Below are positions 39,618-47,889 of a stretch of DNA of 47,958 nt, piece by piece (position 1 is the first letter of the stretch; every line of letters starts with the position of its first letter). Source of the DNA: Bacillus manliponensis. Lineage in GTDB: Bacteria > Bacillota > Bacilli > Bacillales > Bacillaceae_G. The notes under the pieces are model-generated. The model was given only the letters and a program-made list of their open reading frames with translations. It was not told the DNA's origin and ran no database searches. Position numbers and translations under genes: made by a program. The stretch is taken from assembly GCF_000712595.1 (NCBI RefSeq), contig NZ_JOTN01000026.1, forward strand, positions 1 through 47,958, in the 5' to 3' direction.

Positions 39618-39821
39618 GCTTTTATTTTTTTGTGAATTATAGAATTAGCTAAAAAAGAAACATGTCAAATTCATTTTCGAAAATTGCTGTAAAGCTTGCT
39701 ATATCTAAGGGGAAGCGGTGGGGGTTAATTCAACACACTCTAGTTTATAGTGAATTCAAAAATTTCTAATTATGTTAAACTGATATAGAAGGATAAATAA
39801 TAGAAAAGGGGACTAGAAATT

Positions 39822-40634
39822 ATGGAATTCCATCAAACCGAAATTAAAAGAGCAATAAGAGATTTTGAAAAGACGATTTATTCGTTACAATCTGCTGGGT
39901 ATGAAATTTATTCAGCAAGAGTAAAGGAATTAATTAATTTAGTTACACAAAATAAGGTGCTAAGTTACATTATTAATCCTTATCTTCTTACGAATGTGGA
40001 TTTTGATTATATTGAAAATGTAGGAGTAACTGGTCGGTTTGATTTAAGGTTGCCAGAGGATAAAGACTTACAAATAGCTTATGTATTCCAACTTATGAAA
40101 CGTGCAACAGATGAGAATTTTAGTGTTGAAGATTATGCTTTTCGTATTTTCGCTTCCAGTAGAATCAGTGACAACATTAGCCAATGGAATTATCAAATTC
40201 TTTTTCCTTGTTTAGAAAATTTAAAAGATAAGCTTAGTGATTTAATTGAAGATGAAGTTGAGGGGAAAGATAAAGTAAGTGCAGCATCGTTGCAAATTAT
40301 CAACTACGGAAGTATAACTGCTAAAAACGGAAACGTTGCATTAGGACAAGTCATAACTCAAACGTTATCTACAGGCGAGTTGTCTAATGATATTATCAAA
40401 AAAGCATTAGAACAAGGGATTATTAGTGAAGAACAAGTTGAAACTGTATCAACTATTACAGATGAAATTGAAACTGAATTGCAGCAAGGTGAACCTTCGC
40501 TAGGGAAATTGGAACAATTAGCTGGTCATTTATATGATATTGGATCCAAAGGATTGCTGGGTTTAACAACAAGTATAATTACGGATACTAAATGGATTGA
40601 AGCTGTAAATACGTTTCTTTTTGGGTTAATTTAA
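39822..40634 (+). CDS. Unknown 270-residue protein, candidate cargo (anti-phage or exclusion)
   Basis: Helical N-terminal 150 residues (EIKRAIRDFEKTIYSLQSAG, FDLRLPEDKDLQIAYVFQLM). Then a short strand motif INYGSITAKNGNVALGQVIT. The C-terminal part has QGEPSLGKLEQLAGHLYDIG and a hydrophobic end (LLGLTTSIITDTKWIEAVNT). The G-x-I-x-x-x-x-GNVALG motif between a helical domain and a hydrophobic tail recalls AbiTii-like and related effector proteins, but I cannot name the family. It lies alone, with more than 200 bases on its left, between late regulator and packaging genes, a usual cargo site. Confidence 0.7.
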   Translation: MEFHQTEIKRAIRDFEKTIYSLQSAGYEIYSARVKELINLVTQNKVLSYIINPYLLTNVDFDYIENVGVTGRFDLRLPEDKDLQIAYVFQLMKRATDENFSVEDYAFRIFASSRISDNISQWNYQILFPCLENLKDKLSDLIEDEVEGKDKVSAASLQIINYGSITAKNGNVALGQVITQTLSTGELSNDIIKKALEQGIISEEQVETVSTITDEIETELQQGEPSLGKLEQLAGHLYDIGSKGLLGLTTSIITDTKWIEAVNTFLFGLI

Positions 40635-40648
40635 ATTTCCATTGGATT

Positions 40649-40681
40649 TTTGCGAACTATTTGCGAACTATTTGCGAACGA
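40649..40681. repeat. Three tandem 11-bp repeats, candidate late-activator sites
   Basis: TTTGCGAACTA twice, then TTTGCGAACGA, with exactly 11-bp period, so all copies face one side of the helix. They lie directly upstream of an extended -10. Confidence 0.75.
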
Positions 40682-40697
40682 ATTTGATTTTTAGGCA

Positions 40698-40706
40698 TGT
40701 TATATT
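40698..40706 (+). promoter_or_regulatory. Candidate late promoter (-10)
   Basis: TGTTATATT, an extended -10 without a good -35. The repeats would occupy about -30 to -62, as for an activator-dependent promoter. Followed by a stem GTGAGAAG/CTTCTTAC near 40714-40741. Confidence 0.5.
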
Positions 40707-40852
40707 TGTATTGTGAGAAGTGGCGGAAAACGCTTCTTACAAAGATTCTTTTAACGTATTCTTGTCTTGGACGGCTCTGGGTATGTCTTTTTATTTTCAA
40801 ACATTAAATCCGTATCCGGCAATGGTGTTGATTAAATAACCATTGAAAAGCA

Positions 40853-40913
40853 GGAGAGCTTTTGCTCTTCTCTCAGTTACTTGGTGGAAGGTAAGACAGG
40901 TGGCTGAGAGAAG
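40853..40913 (+). promoter_or_regulatory. Leader with mutually exclusive hairpins
   Basis: GAGAGC / GCTCTTC (40854-40870) form one hairpin with loop TTTT. CTTCTCTCAG (40867-40876) and CTGAGAGAAG (40904-40913) form another with perfect 10-bp arms. The base range CTTC is shared, so both cannot form. Confidence 0.5.
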
Positions 40914-40914
40914 A

Positions 40915-40962
40915 ATGAAACTTCACATACCATATGTAAACTACAAAAAAGAATGGCGTTAA
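40915..40962 (+). CDS. 15-codon leader ORF
   Basis: ATG 40915 to TAA 40962 encodes MKLHIPYVNYKKEWR. It starts right after the second hairpin arm (GAGAGAAG can serve as ribosome site, so the hairpin would hide it). A terminator follows six bases later. A leader peptide or a chance ORF. Confidence 0.35.
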   Translation: MKLHIPYVNYKKEWR

Positions 40963-40967
40963 ATGTA

Positions 40968-40995
40968 AGCATCCGATGAGGGTGCTTTTTATTTT
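40968..40995 (+). terminator. Terminator/attenuator before the packaging genes
   Basis: AGCATCC / GGGTGCT (one G-U), 5-base loop, then TTTTATTTT. Confidence 0.7.
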
Positions 40996-41011
40996 GAGAG
41001 GAGGAAGAAGG

Positions 41012-41395
41012 ATGTCTACTAATTGTAAGGGCTATAACTTAATCGACGAACAGATTCATATGTTACGTCTCATTTTAGAAAACAGTTCAACAAAGGGCAT
41101 GGCTATTTGTTCGTGTGACATAGATAGAGTACTTAGTATGAATGAGGGTTACGACCAGGCAAGGAAAGAACATGATCATTTACTATCTATCACACTATCA
41201 GACATCAACGCTGTACCAGTTGTACATTACAAAGGTAAGCAAGTAGATAAGAAGATAAGGGTTAGCTTTGATTGGAAGACAAACAACAATTGTAAATCAG
41301 GTTCTTACATTCACATCGAACACATGGAACCTGAAGAGAAACTAATCAATACAAAGATCATACAGCACAATCATCCTATTGTGATTAAGGAGTGA
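41012..41395 (+). CDS. Hypothetical phage protein
   Basis: 127 residues from ATG 41012 behind GAGGAGGAAGAAGG. YNLIDEQIHMLRLILENSST and SCDIDRVLSMNEGYDQARKE at the N-terminus; Asp/His/Lys-rich centre; HIEHMEPEEKLINTKII near the end. Located directly before HNH. Not recognised. Confidence 0.6.
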   Translation: MSTNCKGYNLIDEQIHMLRLILENSSTKGMAICSCDIDRVLSMNEGYDQARKEHDHLLSITLSDINAVPVVHYKGKQVDKKIRVSFDWKTNNNCKSGSYIHIEHMEPEEKLINTKIIQHNHPIVIKE

Positions 41396-41409
41396 AGTGA
41401 TGATGAACT

Positions 41410-41754
41410 ATGGTTAACCACAAACAGTATGACAAGTATAGACGCAACAAAGAAGCAAAGAAGTTCTATGATAGTAAAGCTTGGCGAGACTGTAGGAAGT
41501 TAGCGTTGATACGTGACAACTATCTCTGCCAGGAATGTTTAAAATATGATTCTATTATTCCTGCTGATATGGTTCATCACATAAAAGAGCGTACTGATCA
41601 TCCAGAACTTGCGCTTACTTTGGATAACTTAGTTAGCTTATGCAACGCGTGTCATAACAAAGAACATCCTGAAAAGGGTGGAGGAAAGAAAAGTAAGAAG
41701 CAAAAACGAAGGGTTCCGGTTGTAAAGGTAAGGGCAAACAAGGAGTTAACATAG
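41410..41754 (+). CDS. HNH endonuclease
   Basis: 114 residues. ZnF-HNH: CQEC, MVHHIKERTDHPELALTLDN, LVSLCNACHNKEH. The HHI and the N-x-H/N of the last motif form the active site; four Cys bind structural zinc. HNH proteins next to terminase genes are required for cos cleavage in HK97-type phages. Confidence 0.93.
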   Translation: MVNHKQYDKYRRNKEAKKFYDSKAWRDCRKLALIRDNYLCQECLKYDSIIPADMVHHIKERTDHPELALTLDNLVSLCNACHNKEHPEKGGGKKSKKQKRRVPVVKVRANKELT

Positions 41755-41876
41755 CCCCCCTACCTTTAAAGTTATTTTTTAAATCTCTCCAGACCGGCGA
41801 CCCAGAGCTTACGTACCGCGAGTAATTTTTCACATGAGGGGGGGTACCTTTTATGAATAGGGAGGTGGGGTAGTGA
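41755..41876. other. Candidate cos region
   Basis: Non-coding. A GC-rich block (41789-41821, with AGACCGGCGACCCAGAG and TACCGCGAG) in AT-rich surroundings, framed by C6 (41755-41760) and G7 (about 41838). Such a block between HNH and terS is where cos lies in 3'-overhang phages of Gram-positives. The cut positions cannot be read. Confidence 0.5.
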
Positions 41877-42224
41877 ATGGCTAAAATTTCAAAGAAAAAA
41901 CAGGATGAATTAATAGAGCAAGAAATGAACCGTTTACTCGAAATTTTCAAGGATCTTCCAGAAGAAAGGTTAGAATCTGCAAAAAGATTAATTGAACGGG
42001 TAGCTTTTATGACAATTACACTTGAAATACTAGAAGATAATATTAAAACAAAAGGACCGACTTACCTGTTTAAACAAGGGTCACAATCCATGCAAGTTGA
42101 GAACCCTGCGCAAAAGTCTTATAACACAATGATTAATCGGTATACATCCGCTTATGAAAAATTGTTTAATTTGTTACCTAAAGTAGTGGTTGAAGATGAC
42201 GACGACGATTTCGACGACTTCTAA
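41877..42224 (+). CDS. terS: Terminase small subunit, P27-like
   Basis: 115 residues. Helical, with KKQDELIEQEMNRLLEIFKD and VENPAQKSYNTMINRYTSAY, the P27-family EN-PA...Y..... Y pattern, and a very acidic tail (VVEDDDDDFDDF). Recognises the packaging site and stimulates TerL. Overlaps the terL start. Confidence 0.8.
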   Translation: MAKISKKKQDELIEQEMNRLLEIFKDLPEERLESAKRLIERVAFMTITLEILEDNIKTKGPTYLFKQGSQSMQVENPAQKSYNTMINRYTSAYEKLFNLLPKVVVEDDDDDFDDF

Positions 42225-43977
42225 GCCATCAGAAATAGCCAAATGGTATAAAAAATGGCGTAGTGAACAGGTAAAGCATTTTTATATTCTTGAAAGACCA
42301 TCTCCACAATTAAGAACAACTTGGTATGCGGAGCAAGTGGTGAAAGGTAACATAAAAGCAAGTAAGAAAAATATTCTATCTTGCCAGCGACATTTGAATG
42401 ACTTAGGAAGACAGGGAACAGAAGAGTTTCCTTGGGTATTCGATGAAGAAAAAGCACATCGACCTATCCGCTATATTGAAAAGTTTTGTCGTCCATCAAA
42501 AGGGGATTATAAAAGCTTAGTTCTTCAGCCGTGGCAACATTTTGTTATTGGCTCTTTGTATGGATGGGTTCATAAAGATACAGGATACAGGCGCTTTCGT
42601 GAGGGCCTTATTTTTATTGGTCGGAAAAACGGAAAAACAACAATGATTTCTGGTTTATCCAATTATGCTGTATCAAAGGATAATGAGCCAGGAGCTCGTG
42701 TCTACGTTTTGGCTAATACCAAACAGCAAGCCGGAGAGCTTTTTGATGAAAGTCGTGCAATGGTTCAAAAGTCGCCACGACTTCGAAAACATTTACGAGA
42801 AAACCAAAAAGGTATTTTTTATGATAAGACCCATTCAAGGATTGAACCGCGTGCATCCGATAGTAAAAAACTAGATGGATTGAACACTCATCTGGGTATT
42901 TTTGATGAAATACACGAATTTAAAAACTTTAAATTAATTAACGTTATCAAAAAATCTCGTGGTGCACGAAAACAACCGATGATTGTCTATATCACTACAG
43001 CAGGTTACCAACTTGAAGGACCACTTGTACAATACTACGAAATTGCAACAGATGTTTTGGAAGGTGTTATCGACCAGGATAGAAAGTTCTATTTCATGGC
43101 TGAAATGGACAGTATAGATGAAATTGAAAACCCAGAATTATGGATTAAAGCAAATCCTAACATGGGTGTTTCATTGGACCTACCATCTCTTATTGACGAT
43201 TGGAATACAGACAAGCATACAGAAGCAGAAAAAGCTGATTGGATTACTAAACAATTTAATATTTTTGTGGATAATGATGAAATGTCATTTGTTGGCGTTG
43301 AGGTTTTAAAGAGGAATGAAAAATCCGTAGAAATCGAGTCTTTAATTGGTCAAGAATGCATAGGTGGATATGACTTATCATCTTCGGAAGATTTTACGAG
43401 TGCTTGCTTAGAGTTTCCTTTAGAAGATAGAAGTGTTTTTGTATTATCTCATAGCTGGGTTCCACAAGCGAAAGTGGATAAGGATAGTGAAGGCATTAAC
43501 TATAAAGAGTTTGAAAAAAAGGGTTGGCTTACAATTATCCCTGGTGAATATGTGAAATATGAGTACATTTATGATTGGTTTATAGAACATTCCAAGCAGT
43601 ATTTCATAAAAAAAATTACTTATGATCCAGCAAATGCCTACCGTTTAAATGAAGATTTGAAAGCATACGGATTCGAAACGGAGTCAGTGCGTCAAGGACA
43701 TTTAACGTTAAGTCCGGCATTAAAAGATGTGAAAGAGTTATTATTAGATGGTAAGGTAATAAGCAATAAAAACCGCTTGTTACGTTGGTATATGAACAAT
43801 GTGAAGCTTATTGAGGATAGGAATGGTAACTTTTTACCATCCAAACAGAGCAAATATCGAAAAATTGATGGTTTTGCAGCACTTTTAAATGCTCATACAG
43901 AAGTAATTCCGATGTTGTCGCAACCACAAGGTGATGGAAATATTTCGTTTGTATCAGTAAATGATCTCTTTAAATAA
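42196..43977 (+). CDS. terL: Terminase large subunit
   Basis: 593 residues from ATG 42196, inside terS. N-terminal packaging ATPase: IFIGRKNGKTTMISGLSNY (Walker A), LGIFDEIHEF (Walker B with catalytic Glu), YITTAGYQ (coupling motif). C-terminal RNase H-like nuclease: GGYDLSSSEDFTS (first Asp), KITYDPANAY (second Asp), and KIDGFAALLNA (third Asp). Terminase_1 family, cos-type HK97-like. Confidence 0.95.
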   Translation: MTTTISTTSKPSEIAKWYKKWRSEQVKHFYILERPSPQLRTTWYAEQVVKGNIKASKKNILSCQRHLNDLGRQGTEEFPWVFDEEKAHRPIRYIEKFCRPSKGDYKSLVLQPWQHFVIGSLYGWVHKDTGYRRFREGLIFIGRKNGKTTMISGLSNYAVSKDNEPGARVYVLANTKQQAGELFDESRAMVQKSPRLRKHLRENQKGIFYDKTHSRIEPRASDSKKLDGLNTHLGIFDEIHEFKNFKLINVIKKSRGARKQPMIVYITTAGYQLEGPLVQYYEIATDVLEGVIDQDRKFYFMAEMDSIDEIENPELWIKANPNMGVSLDLPSLIDDWNTDKHTEAEKADWITKQFNIFVDNDEMSFVGVEVLKRNEKSVEIESLIGQECIGGYDLSSSEDFTSACLEFPLEDRSVFVLSHSWVPQAKVDKDSEGINYKEFEKKGWLTIIPGEYVKYEYIYDWFIEHSKQYFIKKITYDPANAYRLNEDLKAYGFETESVRQGHLTLSPALKDVKELLLDGKVISNKNRLLRWYMNNVKLIEDRNGNFLPSKQSKYRKIDGFAALLNAHTEVIPMLSQPQGDGNISFVSVNDLFK

Positions 43978-44004
43978 AAAATGAAATTGAAAGGCGGTGA
44001 GAAC

Positions 44005-45213
44005 TTGAATTTGTTTAATCGTTTTAAGGCAGCAGCAAAAGGTGCAGCAGCAGGGTGGAAAGGTAGTATTTATGACTTTTCTTCATGGTTTGGCAGAAAG
44101 TTTTGGGGTATCGACAACTCAAAATTAGCTACAAATGAAACGATTTTTAGTGTCATCAGTCGATTATCGAACACCATATCATCACTACCTTTAAAGCTTT
44201 ATAAAAAATATGACATTGTTATGAACCAAGCAGCTGATGTAGTGATTAATAATCCAAATCAAAACATGACAGGATTTGAATGGATAAACAAACTTGAAGT
44301 TTCGAGAAATGAAGCTGGGAATGGATATGCAGCTATTATGCGTGACATTCGAATGCAAGTAGAAGCATTAATACCAATTGATTCAGCTTATGTAACCCCT
44401 TTTTTGAATACTGATGATAATAACTTGTGGTATGAAGTACGGGGAATCGGTGGTACTTACTATATACACAATATGAATATGTTTCATGTTAAGCACATCA
44501 CAGGTGTTTCAAGATGGAAAGGAATTAGTCCTCTTGATGTATTGCGAAACACTTTAGAGTATGACAAGTCGGTACAAGAATTTAGTTTGTCGGAAATGCA
44601 GAAGAAGGATAGTTTTATTCTTACTTACAATGCACAGGTTGATGAAAAGAAACGTCAAGAAATTGTGGACGACTTTAAGCGCTTTTATCAAGAAAACGGT
44701 GGCATTTTGTTTAGAGAACCAGGTGTAACCATTGAGGGTATTGATCGTAAATATTTTGCATCAGATACGTTAGCATCAGAACGGATTACTCGTTCACGAG
44801 TTGCTAACGTTTTTAATGTGCCTGTATCTTTCTTAAATGATACTGAGGGTCAAAGCTATGGTAGTAACGAACAGTTAATGATTCAGTTTGTGCAAATGAC
44901 TTTAACCCCTATAGTGCGTCAATACGAGCATGAAATGAATCGCAAATTGTTAAATCAAGCTGAGAGAGAAAGTGGCTATTACTTTAAGTTTAATCTCGGT
45001 GGTTTGTTAAGAGGAGATACAGCAGCAAGGACCGCGTATTATCAGGCAGCAATTAGGAGTGGATGGTTATCGCAAGATGATATTCGTGAAATGGAAGATA
45101 AACCACCTCGTGGTGGGAATGCTTCGAAACTTTGGGTGAGTGGTGACCTATATCCAATTGATATGGATCCAGCTCAACGAAAGTCATCTTTAAAAGGTGG
45201 TGATGAAAATTGA
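44005..45213 (+). CDS. Portal protein, HK97 family
   Basis: About 402 residues from TTG 44005 behind AAAGGCGGTGA (the ATG at 43981 precedes that site). TLASERITRSRVANVFNVPV, SFLNDTEGQSYGSNEQL and FVQMTLTPIVRQYEHEMNRK are HK97 portal signatures. Forms the dodecameric DNA channel of the head. Its end overlaps the protease gene by four bases. Confidence 0.94.
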   Translation: MNLFNRFKAAAKGAAAGWKGSIYDFSSWFGRKFWGIDNSKLATNETIFSVISRLSNTISSLPLKLYKKYDIVMNQAADVVINNPNQNMTGFEWINKLEVSRNEAGNGYAAIMRDIRMQVEALIPIDSAYVTPFLNTDDNNLWYEVRGIGGTYYIHNMNMFHVKHITGVSRWKGISPLDVLRNTLEYDKSVQEFSLSEMQKKDSFILTYNAQVDEKKRQEIVDDFKRFYQENGGILFREPGVTIEGIDRKYFASDTLASERITRSRVANVFNVPVSFLNDTEGQSYGSNEQLMIQFVQMTLTPIVRQYEHEMNRKLLNQAERESGYYFKFNLGGLLRGDTAARTAYYQAAIRSGWLSQDDIREMEDKPPRGGNASKLWVSGDLYPIDMDPAQRKSSLKGGDEN

Positions 45214-46421
45214 AAATAAAAGTTATTTATGGGCCACCTTGTGCGGGTAAATCTACGTATGTTAATGAGAGCATAAGCGATAATGATATACGTTTTGATT
45301 ATGATTTGATAATGCAATCGATATCTAATCGAAACTCACATGTGTACAGCGATAACCATCTTCCTTATGTGGTGCAATATCGAGAATTAATAATAAGCAT
45401 GGCTGCAGAAGACGATAAAATGGACACAGCATACATTCTTGCTACTAAAATAACTAATAAACTTCAGGAGGAGTTAGAAGGGAAAAATTCTGAATTTTTG
45501 TTGATAGAAACATCAAAAGAACAATGCTATGAAAATCTGAACAATGATGAGACCCGACCAGATAAAGATTTTTGGAAGGAAAAAATCGATTCTTGGTTTG
45601 ATTGGTATGAGGATTATTTGAAGGAGGTGAAAAATTTGAAAGATGACCATAAGGACAAAAAACAACAAAGTAATAAGTTTTGGGAGATAAAAATGTCTGC
45701 TAACAAAAATACAGCAGACATTTTTATTTACGGTGAGATTACAAAATATGCATGGGAAGACTATGGTGAGGTCTCTTCTATCATTTTCAAGAATGAATTA
45801 GAAGCTTTGGGTGATGGAATTGAAACTATTAATCTGTACATTAACAGTCCAGGTGGTAGTGTATTTGAAGCAATGGCCATGATTTCTATGTTGCAACGAC
45901 ATCCGGCAGATATTATTTCACATATTGATGGAGTTGCAGCATCTTGTGCATCTGTCTTACCAATGATTTCAAAACGCATTATTATGCCATCTAATTCACT
46001 AATGATGATACATCATGCAATGACAGGAGCCTGGGGTAATGCTAAGCAATTACGAAAGGCGGCTGATGATGTAGAGCGTATTAGTAAAGCGATGTGTCAG
46101 TATTATTTAGACCGAGCAGGTGACAAGATGTCAGAAGAGACCTTGTCCGAAATGCTCGAGGAAGATACGTGGTTAACAGCTGAACAGTGTTTAGAATTAG
46201 GGCTTTGTGATGAAATTGTGGAAGCCAATCAAGCTGTTGCTTACGCGTTTGATGATAAGTGGGCAAAACAATATCAAAATGTTCCAAAACAATTGCTACA
46301 TTTGCAGTCCTCTACACCAACAATGAGTGTGGATGAAAAGGCATTACGTGAAAAGATTGCTGAAGAAGCAAAAGCTAATGCGGAATATATAAATACAATT
46401 TTAGGAGGAATTCATTTATGA
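45210..46421 (+). CDS. P-loop domain fused to ClpP-like prohead protease
   Basis: 403 residues in two parts. Residues 1-140: P-loop kinase-like domain with KVIYGPPCAGKSTYVNESI (Walker A), a strand IRFDYDLIMQSI (DYD, Walker-type Asp) and FLLIETSKEQC. Residues 165-375: ClpP fold with YINSPGGSVFEAM (oxyanion strand), VAASCASVLP (nucleophile Ser), MIHHAM (His) and a C-terminal Asp near EEDTWLTAEQCLELGLCDEI. The protease trims capsid delta domains. AAGGAGGTGA (45621-45630) with in-frame TTG 45636, and ATG 45693, provide internal starts for a protease without the P-loop part. Confidence 0.9.
   Translation: MKIKVIYGPPCAGKSTYVNESISDNDIRFDYDLIMQSISNRNSHVYSDNHLPYVVQYRELIISMAAEDDKMDTAYILATKITNKLQEELEGKNSEFLLIETSKEQCYENLNNDETRPDKDFWKEKIDSWFDWYEDYLKEVKNLKDDHKDKKQQSNKFWEIKMSANKNTADIFIYGEITKYAWEDYGEVSSIIFKNELEALGDGIETINLYINSPGGSVFEAMAMISMLQRHPADIISHIDGVAASCASVLPMISKRIIMPSNSLMMIHHAMTGAWGNAKQLRKAADDVERISKAMCQYYLDRAGDKMSEETLSEMLEEDTWLTAEQCLELGLCDEIVEANQAVAYAFDDKWAKQYQNVPKQLLHLQSSTPTMSVDEKALREKIAEEAKANAEYINTILGGIHL
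45621..45638 (+). promoter_or_regulatory. Internal ribosome site and start of the protease part
   Basis: AAGGAGGTGA is a near-perfect Shine-Dalgarno; TTG 45636 is in frame at five bases' spacing. A second option, ATG 45693, follows GGGAG. A site this good inside a gene rarely arises by chance. Confidence 0.7.
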
Positions 46422-47608
46422 AAAAGCAATTTAAATTATCTATCGGTAACTTTCAATTTTTCTCAAAAAATACTTTATTTGAGTTAAAGCAAAACTTAGC
46501 TACAATTGGTCAACAATTACAAAAAGTAGAGGGTGAACTTGCTCAAAAGGCTATTGATACAACAGCTACAATGGAGGATATTCAAGCTTTACAGAAGTCT
46601 AAACAAGATTTACAAATGCGTTTTAATGTTATTAAAGAACAACATGACAGTATGGAAGCAGAACAAAAAGCACAATTTACATCTCAACAAGGTGTTAACC
46701 GTATTGAAGATCCAAAACAAAAAGTAGTTGCGGCTAAGGCAGAGTTAATTCGTGCAGCAATGCGAGAAAAAACAATTTCAACAGATGTACGTCAAGCATT
46801 AGGTGATGATGCTACTACAGGCGGTGGAAAGTTTTTACCGAAAACGGTGTCTCAAGACATTATTACAGAGCCAAATGTAAAGAATCCTATTCGTGATATT
46901 TCAACATTAACAAATATCACAAATTTAGAGCTTCCTAAATTGTCATTCACTTTAGATAATGATGATTTCATTGCAGATAAAGAAACGGCAAAAGAGTTAA
47001 AATCTAGTGGTGATACGGTTTCGTTTGGACGTCACAAATTTAAAGTAATGGCAGGTGTATCTGAAACTATACTAAATGGGTCCGATGCAAACCTTGTCGC
47101 TCATGTGGAAAGTGCCCTTAAGTCTGGTGTTGCAGCAAAAGAGAAGAAAGTACAATTTGCAACTACTCCTAAAGCTGGAGAAGAGCATATGAGCTTCTAT
47201 CAAACAGGTGCTACGGCTATTAAAGCAATAAAAGGTGCTAATTTATATAAGGCAATCAAAGCAGCTATTGCGGACTTACATGAAGATTACCGTGAAAATG
47301 CAAAAATTGTTATGTCTTATGTAGATTATTCCGAAATGATTGAGGTTTTAGCAAACGGAAACGCGACATTATATACAGCACAACCAGAGCAAATTTTAGG
47401 TAAACCAGTTGTATTTGTGGATGCAGCAACAAAACCTATCGTTGGTGACTTCTCTTATTCACATACAAACTATGATATTGGTGAACTGTTTGAGCGTGAT
47501 AAAGATGTTAAAACGGGTATCGAACAATTTGTTGTTACTGCCTGGTTCGATCATCAAATTAAATTGAAATCAGCATTCCGAATTGCTGAAGTAGTAGCTA
47601 CTCCTTAA
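46418..47608 (+). CDS. HK97-type major capsid protein
   Basis: 396 residues. The first 100 or so residues are a coiled-coil delta/scaffold domain (LFELKQNLATIGQQLQKVEG; DIQALQKSKQDLQMRF) expected to be cleaved by the protease. The rest has the HK97 fold: GGGKFLPKTVSQDIITEPNV, NLELPKLSFTLDNDDF, PEQILGKPVVFVDAA and HTNYDIGELFERDKDVKTG. Overlaps the protease gene by four bases; GGAGGAA ribosome site. Confidence 0.94.
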   Translation: MKKQFKLSIGNFQFFSKNTLFELKQNLATIGQQLQKVEGELAQKAIDTTATMEDIQALQKSKQDLQMRFNVIKEQHDSMEAEQKAQFTSQQGVNRIEDPKQKVVAAKAELIRAAMREKTISTDVRQALGDDATTGGGKFLPKTVSQDIITEPNVKNPIRDISTLTNITNLELPKLSFTLDNDDFIADKETAKELKSSGDTVSFGRHKFKVMAGVSETILNGSDANLVAHVESALKSGVAAKEKKVQFATTPKAGEEHMSFYQTGATAIKAIKGANLYKAIKAAIADLHEDYRENAKIVMSYVDYSEMIEVLANGNATLYTAQPEQILGKPVVFVDAATKPIVGDFSYSHTNYDIGELFERDKDVKTGIEQFVVTAWFDHQIKLKSAFRIAEVVATP

Positions 47609-47629
47609 TAAAAGGGTGGCTACTTTTTA
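47594..47629 (+). terminator. Hairpin after the capsid gene
   Basis: GTAGCTACTCC pairs with GGGTGGCTAC (two G-U pairs), followed by TTTTTAT. It overlaps the capsid stop and may boost capsid mRNA over downstream genes. Confidence 0.6.
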
Positions 47630-47649
47630 TGAAAAGGCGGTGAAACTTT

Positions 47650-47889
47650 ATGGCTTACAAAGTGTTGAATGATTTTATAGAAAAGGAACATGATAACACG
47701 TTCTATAAAAAAGGGGATATGTACCCGAAAGAAGGATTCAAAGAAATAGCAAGGCGTGTTAAGTTCTTACAATCTATTCACTCGGAATACAACGTTGCTT
47801 TTCTTGAAAAGAGTGAGAATGTAACAAAGACAGCTCCAAAAGAGAAGAAGACACAGGGTTCTAAAGCAGAAAAGGACGGTGAATCCTAA
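47650..47889 (+). CDS. Small head-associated phage protein
   Basis: 79 residues. MAYKVLNDFIEKEHDNTFYK, KGDMYPKEGFKEIARRVKFL; Lys/Glu-rich tail. Position directly after capsid suggests a head-completion or decoration role. AAGGCGGTGA ribosome site. Stop and next start share bases (TAATG). Confidence 0.65.
   Translation: MAYKVLNDFIEKEHDNTFYKKGDMYPKEGFKEIARRVKFLQSIHSEYNVAFLEKSENVTKTAPKEKKTQGSKAEKDGES

Noticed and set aside
42221-42457. Minus-strand and alternate frames inside terL
   Set aside because: Antisense or out-of-frame shadows of the terminase gene.
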